A stretch of 9,765 nucleotides of DNA from the NCBI GenBank assembly GCA_020741375.1, contig DYZF01000203.1, positions 1-9,765 on the forward strand, in the 5' to 3' direction. The stretch comes from Tessaracoccus flavescens. Lineage in GTDB: Bacteria > Actinomycetota > Actinomycetes > Propionibacteriales > Propionibacteriaceae. Positions 5,678 through 9,765 of this stretch are shown piece by piece. How positions within the stretch are numbered: the stretch's first letter is position 1; every line of letters starts with the position of its first letter. The position numbers and the translations under genes are program-made. Below the pieces are notes generated by a model. It was not told the DNA's origin. It saw only the letters and a list, made by a program, of their open reading frames with translations, and ran no database searches.

Positions 5678-6547
5678 ATGATCGACCATCCGCCCACGCC
5701 CAAGGTGGCGCTGAGCATCGCTGGGTCAGACCCCAGCGGCGGGGCCGGCATCCAAGCCGACCTCAAGACCTTCACCGCCCTCGGCGTCTACGGCACCGCC
5801 GCCCTCGCCGGGTTGACGGTGCAGAACACCCAAGGCGTCCGCGCCGCCCAAGGCGTAGACGCGGGCTTTGTCCGCGACCAGATCGTCGCCGTCATCGACG
5901 ATCTTCCGGTGGCCGCCACCAAACTCGGCATGCTGTCCAACTCTGCCGTGGCGTCCGCCGTCGCCGACCTTCTGGAGCAGCGTCGCGACGACTTCGGCGT
6001 CGTGGTGCTGGATCCAGTCATGGTCGCCACCTCGGGTGATTCACTGCTGGAAGACGAGGCCGTCGCCGTCGTGCGCGACCGCCTGGTTCCCCTCGCAGAC
6101 CTCATCACCCCCAACGTGCCCGAGGCTGCGGTGCTGCTCGGCGAGGCCCCCGCCTCCGATTCCAACGCCATCATCCGGCAGGCCCGCGCCCTGCTCGGCG
6201 CCGGCGCGCGCGCCGCGCTGGTCAAGGGCGGCCATCTCTCCGAGCAGGAGATGGTGGACGCGTTGGCGTACGGCGACGACGAGATCGCCATGCTCACCGG
6301 CCCCCGCATCGACACCCGCAACACCCACGGCACCGGCTGCACGCTCAGCTCGGCGATCGCAGCGGTCGCGGCCAAGCGCGGCGACACCCGGGCCACCGGC
6401 GTGCGCCTGCCCTCCGTCGAACAGGGCCGCGACTACCTGATGCGCGCCCTCGCCTCTGCCTCCCAGTGGCGCCTCTCCCGAACCCCCGAAACCGGACACG
6501 GCCCCGTGAACCACATGGTGGGCCCTGCAGAAGAATTGAGCTGGTGA
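5678..6547 (+). CDS. thiD: Bifunctional HMP kinase / HMP-phosphate kinase ThiD
   Basis: A 289-residue ribokinase-fold protein that phosphorylates 4-amino-5-hydroxymethyl-2-methylpyrimidine twice, to HMP-PP, the pyrimidine substrate of ThiE. Visible motifs: AGSDPSGGAGIQAD (15-28), VQNTQGV (48-54), DPVMVATSG (112-120), TPN (144-146), VKGGH (182-186) and THGTGCTLSSA (216-226, Cys221 in the anion hole). The ATG at 5678 is placed by the riboswitch-embedded ribosome-binding site; a GTG at 5657 lies inside the aptamer and is rejected. The C-terminus has the family's GHGPVNH. The stop codon overlaps a GTG at 6544 (GTGA), which would be a textbook coupled start, but that GTG is out of frame with tenA (see the tenA entry). 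Confidence 0.96.
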   Translation: MIDHPPTPKVALSIAGSDPSGGAGIQADLKTFTALGVYGTAALAGLTVQNTQGVRAAQGVDAGFVRDQIVAVIDDLPVAATKLGMLSNSAVASAVADLLEQRRDDFGVVVLDPVMVATSGDSLLEDEAVAVVRDRLVPLADLITPNVPEAAVLLGEAPASDSNAIIRQARALLGAGARAALVKGGHLSEQEMVDALAYGDDEIAMLTGPRIDTRNTHGTGCTLSSAIAAVAAKRGDTRATGVRLPSVEQGRDYLMRALASASQWRLSRTPETGHGPVNHMVGPAEELSW

Positions 6548-6551
6548 CACC

Positions 6552-7232
6552 ATTGCGAAGTTCTCCGAACAGGCCTGGGCCGCGACCGCTGAGATCCGCG
6601 ACCGGATCGACCGCCTCCCCCTCCTCACAGAACTCGCCGACGGCAGCCTCGAGCCGCACCGCTTCGTCGAGTACCTCGTGCAGGACGACTTCTACCTCCG
6701 CGGCTACACCCGCGCCTTGGCCATGCTCGCCACGCGGGCGCCGTCGACGTCGGAGGCTGGCTTCTGGGCGGCCAGCGCGAGCGGCGCGGTCGCTGCTGAG
6801 GTGGAGATGCACGCCTCGCTGCTGGCTGATCCGGTGATGGCAGACGCCGCTCACGCGTCGGTCGCGTCGCCGACGACCCGCGGCTACGTCAACATGCTGC
6901 AGACGATGACGGCGTACGAGTCGTACGCGGTCGGGGTCGCGGCAGTGCTTCCCTGCTTCTGGGTGTACGCCGACGTCGGCCAGCGCCTCGCCGCCAACGC
7001 GACGCTCCCGAAGGATCACGCGTACGCGCCCTGGGTCGCGGCCTACGACGACGCGGCGTTCCGCGACGCGACGACGCAGGCGATCGCGATCATGGACGCG
7101 GCGGCCGAGGGCGCCGACGACGGCACCCGCGAGGCGATGCTGACGGCCTTCGTGGACGCCACGTGGTACGAGGAGCAGTTCTGGGCGAAGTCCTACGAGC
7201 TGGAGGCTTGGCCGGTGTCTACCCGCGAGTGA
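6552..7232 (+). CDS. tenA: Aminopyrimidine aminohydrolase / thiaminase II TenA, start codon abnormal
   Basis: TenA hydrolyses the amino group of aminomethyl-pyrimidine breakdown products (and thiamine) to regenerate HMP, which fits its place after thiD. Family features: FSEQAW near the start, LVQDDFYLRGY (Asp45/46), LPCFWVY with the catalytic Cys, and YEEQFWAKSYELEAWP near the C-terminus with the catalytic Glu. Counting from the ATT at 6552 gives 226 residues and puts the Cys at 135, the position known in Bacillus TenA. The frame is closed upstream by TGA at 6537. Between there and the GTG at 6678 (residue 43) there is no ATG, GTG or TTG. The start is therefore ATT, preceded by GGTGA, or there is a frameshift from the GTG at 6544. 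Starting at 6678 would remove the first helix and truncate the QDD motif region. Identity is secure; the start is not. The 3' end overlaps the P450 gene by 14 nt. Confidence 0.88.
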   Translation: MAKFSEQAWAATAEIRDRIDRLPLLTELADGSLEPHRFVEYLVQDDFYLRGYTRALAMLATRAPSTSEAGFWAASASGAVAAEVEMHASLLADPVMADAAHASVASPTTRGYVNMLQTMTAYESYAVGVAAVLPCFWVYADVGQRLAANATLPKDHAYAPWVAAYDDAAFRDATTQAIAIMDAAAEGADDGTREAMLTAFVDATWYEEQFWAKSYELEAWPVSTRE

Positions 7233-8427
7233 CCTTCAGGCGCAGGCCGCGCAAGGCGTACCCCGCGATGACCTCGTCCCAGCCCACCTCGGGTTCCGCG
7301 ATCATCTCGACGTCCAGCTTCAGCAGCTTGGTCAGCAGGATGTCGGTCTCTTGGATCGCCAGCGAGTTGCCGGGGCACTTGTGGGGCCCGTCGCCGAAGC
7401 TCAGGACCTCCGCACCCACACCGCGCGGCAGGTCGCGACCAGGGCACAGCGCCAGCGGATCAGCGCCCACGACGGTGTCGTCGGCGTTGGCCTGACGAAT
7501 GTAGAAATCGACGAGGTCGCCGGCCCGCAGCTCGTACGTCTGCTCGCCGTCGGTGATGGTGAAATCGTGCTGCACGCGACGGTAGAGGTGCCCGACGATC
7601 GGCTCCAACCGCAGGATCTCTTCGAGGATCGCGTAGCGCTCCTTCTCCCCCGCCACCACGAACCGTGCTCGCAGCTCCGGCTTCTGCATCAGGTGCCACA
7701 CGCACATCGTGATGAACTCGCGCGTAGTCACCATGCCGGCGGCGCCGTAGGTGACGCATTCGGTGAGGATCTCCTGCGGCGAGTACCCCTCGTCGAGGAG
7801 GTGCGAGATGACGTCCTCCTGCCGCTCGGCCTTGCGGGCCTTGATCGCGGGCCGCACGTCCTTGATGAAGAACGTGCCGACGGCGGGCAGCGTCGTCACC
7901 GACTGGCGGATCGCGTGGAACCGGCTCGGCGGCGGGCCGCCCGGGTGCACGGCCTCCACCTTGAACAGTCGCATCAGCCGCTTGGCCAGCCCGTCGACGG
8001 GTGAGTTCGTGAGCCCGATCACCTGGGCCGCGACCTCCACTGAGTAGCGCAGCGACAAGTCGTCGACCACCACTTCACCCGCCGCGACGGCGTCGTCGAC
8101 CAGTTGCTGCGACCGCGAATCCATCAGCTCGCGGTAGCGCCGGTCCACTGTCTTGGGCGCGAAGAAGCGCGCCGTCTTGGCCCGTTGTTCGCGGTGCTCG
8201 GCGCCGTCCATCCAGAGGATCGGCGGGCGCATCGATTGGGTTGCCTTGGAACCCACCTCGACGAGGAACCCGGCTTGGTGGGAGCCGTCCTTTTCGCGCA
8301 ACACCTGGCGGGCGAGGTCTACCGCTCGCACGTGCCACACGTTGCCAACGCGCTCCACGCGGGGTGAATCAGCTTCGTCGGAACGGATTACCTTGCGGTC
8401 CACCTTGACCGCCTGCGAACTGGTCAC
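7219..8427 (-). CDS. Cytochrome P450
   Basis: A 402-residue soluble bacterial-type P450 haem monooxygenase; substrate unknown. Visible: the C-helix WMDGAEHREQR (His78, Arg82, haem propionate contacts), the I-helix AAGMVTT (229-235), the EILR ExxR pair (Glu270, Arg273), HLYRRV (280-285) and the haem loop FGDGPHKCPG with Cys351 as iron ligand. The I-helix position normally held by Asp or Glu before the conserved Thr is Val233, so the usual acid-alcohol pair for proton delivery is incomplete. No ferredoxin or reductase gene is in view. The GTG at 8427 is chosen because it gives a full N-terminus and sits 6 nt after a TAGACT box; there is no Shine-Dalgarno sequence. A membrane protein gene lies 23 nt upstream on the same strand. 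It converges on and overlaps tenA. Confidence 0.95.
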   Translation of the reverse strand: MTSSQAVKVDRKVIRSDEADSPRVERVGNVWHVRAVDLARQVLREKDGSHQAGFLVEVGSKATQSMRPPILWMDGAEHREQRAKTARFFAPKTVDRRYRELMDSRSQQLVDDAVAAGEVVVDDLSLRYSVEVAAQVIGLTNSPVDGLAKRLMRLFKVEAVHPGGPPPSRFHAIRQSVTTLPAVGTFFIKDVRPAIKARKAERQEDVISHLLDEGYSPQEILTECVTYGAAGMVTTREFITMCVWHLMQKPELRARFVVAGEKERYAILEEILRLEPIVGHLYRRVQHDFTITDGEQTYELRAGDLVDFYIRQANADDTVVGADPLALCPGRDLPRGVGAEVLSFGDGPHKCPGNSLAIQETDILLTKLLKLDVEMIAEPEVGWDEVIAGYALRGLRLKVTRG

Positions 8428-8433
8428 GCGTCC

Positions 8434-8439
8434 AGTCTA
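8434..8439 (-). promoter_or_regulatory. Putative leaderless -10 box of the P450 gene
   Basis: On the - strand TAGACT is followed by GGACGC and then the GTG at 8427, so transcription would start on the first base of the start codon. It lies in the 23-nt gap after the membrane protein gene. No recognisable -35 at 16-18 nt spacing, so read-through from upstream remains possible. Confidence 0.42.
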
Positions 8440-8450
8440 TCGACGGCGAA

Positions 8451-9113
8451 TCACGCGGCCGGGCGCGGCCTGAGCAAGGTGCGCTGGGCGACGTCGGCGC
8501 CAACGGTCGCGGCCGCGGCCCCGAAGCCGGTCGGTGCGAGCCACAACCCGACCTCGGCCCCTTCTCCACCGATCACCAAGCTGCCCACCACTACAGCCAC
8601 GAGCGCGATCAAGAGCGCCAGCCGAAGCACCGGCACCCCGAAACGGCGGCCAGAACGCAGCGCCGCAATCGCGCGACCAACGGGCTTCCACAGGAAGACC
8701 ACGGTAAGGATCGCGACGACGGCGCCCACATCGATGGGCCCGTACTTGTCACGCTCGAACAGCGGAGGCACCTTCGAGAACAAGAAGAACAATCCGCCGA
8801 AGCAGGCCAGTGTCAGCACCAGACCCGCGACCACGCCCACCAGGCCCGCGACCCCGTCGCGGAGATGAGTGTGGTGCCCGTGCAGGCGCCAGGCGAGGAG
8901 CGGGGCACCGAAAGCAGCAGCGAGGATGGCGAGCATGCCGATGCCGTCGGTCCACGCCGGGGAGGTACTCAGGCCGCCGAAGGCGGTGACCATGCCCCCT
9001 TGAATCGCGGTGCCGAGAAGGAAGACGGCCGCTGCCAACAGGAAGGCGTCGGCTGCGACGTCGTGACGTTCGGTACGTTCGGTCGACTGTGGTCGACTAG
9101 CTGTGCCAGCCAT
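8451..9113 (-). CDS. Predicted six-segment integral membrane protein, unknown function
   Basis: I do not recognise this 220-residue protein. After a charged N-terminus (STERTERHD) there are about six hydrophobic segments, near residues 23-45, 56-76, 87-112, 127-143, 162-182 and 188-207. A His-rich loop, HGHHTH (78-83), lies between segments 2 and 3, and a basic stretch (RSGRR, 153-157) comes before segment 5. The first four and last two segments lack obvious transporter or enzyme motifs. The start at 9113 is supported by GGAGGT 7 nt upstream; the open frame extends to 9269, but that extension is Cys/Arg-rich and lacks a ribosome-binding site. It precedes the P450 gene by 23 nt on the same strand, so the two may be co-transcribed, though the P450 also has its own promoter-like box. 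Confidence 0.75.
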   Translation of the reverse strand: MAGTASRPQSTERTERHDVAADAFLLAAAVFLLGTAIQGGMVTAFGGLSTSPAWTDGIGMLAILAAAFGAPLLAWRLHGHHTHLRDGVAGLVGVVAGLVLTLACFGGLFFLFSKVPPLFERDKYGPIDVGAVVAILTVVFLWKPVGRAIAALRSGRRFGVPVLRLALLIALVAVVVGSLVIGGEGAEVGLWLAPTGFGAAAATVGADVAQRTLLRPRPAA

Positions 9114-9162
9114 GATCCTGACCTCCAAAACGGGCGTCGACCTTGGCGCTCGTCTGGCTCCA

Positions 9163-9191
9163 ATTCTACTCCCGCGCAACCACGCTGAATA
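9163..9191 (-). promoter_or_regulatory. Candidate promoter of the membrane protein gene
   Basis: On the - strand TATTCA (9186-9191) and TAGAAT (9163-9168) are 17 nt apart; TAGAAT matches the consensus -10 at 5 of 6 positions. The predicted leader is about 40 nt and contains the GGAGGT ribosome-binding site. The 220-nt divergent region 9114-9333 also holds the glgP promoter and a small GCGGCG/CGCCGC hairpin (9205-9220). Confidence 0.5.
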
Positions 9192-9298
9192 GCGGCAATT
9201 TGGCGCGGCGATCCCGCCGCAGCCGACGCCGTCGGGCCAGCACCCGCAAGCGCAATCTCCGCCTGACATGGGCTTTCGTGGGCTAAGTCCCCTCGGAT

Positions 9299-9327
9299 GT
9301 GACCTTCCCGCGAAACGAAACTAGGCT
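9299..9327 (+). promoter_or_regulatory. Leaderless promoter of the glucan phosphorylase gene
   Basis: GTGACC (9299-9304, 4 of 6 to TTGACA), a 17-nt spacer and TAGGCT (9322-9327) are followed by six bases and then the ATG at 9334. The expected transcription start falls on the A of the ATG, and no Shine-Dalgarno sequence is present. This is the best complete leaderless promoter in the window. Confidence 0.55.
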
Positions 9328-9333
9328 GAGCCC

Positions 9334-9765
9334 ATGCCTGATTCCATGTCCACCGGAACTCTCCGAGCAGACGAAACTCCGAATACTGATACCCGTACCA
9401 AGGGACCCACCTCTGAACCTACGCACCCGCTCGCGCTGGCCCCGGTCAGCGCACCGACCTTCTCGGTCGACGGCTTCGTGCGAGAGTTCCTTCACGAACT
9501 GAACACCAATCAGGGCGTGACCCTCTCCGAATCCTCTGTCAACGACCAGTACCTTGCGCTGTCGTCGACGGTGAAGAACTACCTGATGGCGCGCTGGCTC
9601 GAGACCAACCGCAAGACGCACGACGCCAAGGTGAAGACCATCGGCTACCTCTCCGCCGAGTACCTCCTGGGCCGCCAGCTCAACAACGCTCTGCTGGCCA
9701 CCAACCTGCAGGACATCGCCACAGCCGGCCTCGCACAGTGTGGCCTCGACCTGCCCACCCTGCGC
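9334..9765 (+). CDS. glgP: Glycogen/maltodextrin phosphorylase (GT35), 3' end outside window
   Basis: The frame is open from the ATG at 9334 to the right edge (144 residues). After a ~43-residue Thr/Pro/Glu-rich, probably disordered N-terminal extension comes FSVDGFVREFLHEL. Then follow the GT35 N-terminal signatures YLALSSTVKNYLMARW (73-88) and YLSAEYLLGRQLNNAL (105-120). The enzyme releases glucose 1-phosphate from alpha-1,4-glucans using phosphate and pyridoxal phosphate; the PLP lysine lies far beyond the window. A second ATG (9346) is possible, but the promoter geometry favours 9334. Functionally it pairs with the trehalose synthase-like gene and cap protein at the left end of the window. 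Whether it prefers glycogen or maltodextrin (GlgP or MalP) cannot be told from this part. Confidence 0.9.
   Translation, partial: MPDSMSTGTLRADETPNTDTRTKGPTSEPTHPLALAPVSAPTFSVDGFVREFLHELNTNQGVTLSESSVNDQYLALSSTVKNYLMARWLETNRKTHDAKVKTIGYLSAEYLLGRQLNNALLATNLQDIATAGLAQCGLDLPTLR

Noticed and set aside
6544..6840. GTG-initiated frame overlapping the thiD stop as the true tenA
   Set aside because: Its translation is Arg/Ser/Pro-rich with no TenA motif; the TenA residues lie in a different frame.
9055..9105. Short direct repeats (GTTCGGT twice, GGTCGACT twice) as a possible regulatory or attachment site
   Set aside because: They lie inside the coding start of the membrane protein and encode its STERTER stretch; too short and diverged to call a site.
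9114..9269. 52-residue N-terminal extension of the membrane protein
   Set aside because: Cys/Arg-rich, covers the probable promoter, and the GGAGGT site fits the ATG at 9113.

Overview
The window is GC-rich (roughly two thirds G+C by eye), with dense genes, GTG starts, leaderless-looking promoters and TPP riboswitches. Together with a stand-alone maltokinase-cap protein beside a trehalose synthase-like enzyme, this points to a high-GC actinobacterium. A Propionibacteriaceae-type genome is a guess, not something the sequence proves. All genes look chromosomal; I see no transposase, integrase, tRNA, rRNA or CRISPR array.

Layout. (1) Positions 1-1460: the 3' part of a GH13 trehalose synthase/maltose glucosyltransferase-like gene on +, ending in a perfect 15-bp hairpin. 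(2) Positions 1550-3705, all on -: a membrane-anchored thermonuclease-like protein with a repeat-rich tail, a DUF2277 protein, then the maltokinase-cap protein, which converges on the GH13 gene. (3) Positions 3843-7232, all on +: a thiamine block in two transcription units, thiM-thiE and thiD-tenA. Each unit is preceded by its own TPP riboswitch. The two aptamer cores are equal in length (67 nt) and differ at only 8 positions. (4) Positions 7219-9113 on -: a six-segment membrane protein of unknown function followed by a cytochrome P450, whose 3' end overlaps tenA. (5) From 9334 on +: the start of a glycogen/maltodextrin phosphorylase that runs off the window.

How the genes fit together. ThiM phosphorylates hydroxyethylthiazole, ThiD phosphorylates HMP and HMP-P, TenA regenerates HMP from aminopyrimidine breakdown products, and ThiE joins the two halves to thiamine phosphate. 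This is the salvage and joining part of the pathway, under TPP feedback. No thiC or thiazole synthase gene is in view. The alpha-glucan/trehalose genes flank this block on both sides.

Most worth a second look: tenA has no ATG, GTG or TTG that gives its full N-terminus (only an ATT, or a frameshift from an overlapping GTG). An 11-nt dyad/extended -10 element lies at exactly the same distance before both TPP aptamers and implies that transcription starts inside or after the P1 5' strand. TAGNCT-N6-RTG leaderless start signals recur at three genes. I did not find a convincing wholly new biological system; the findings are mainly about expression signals and unusual residues in known families.
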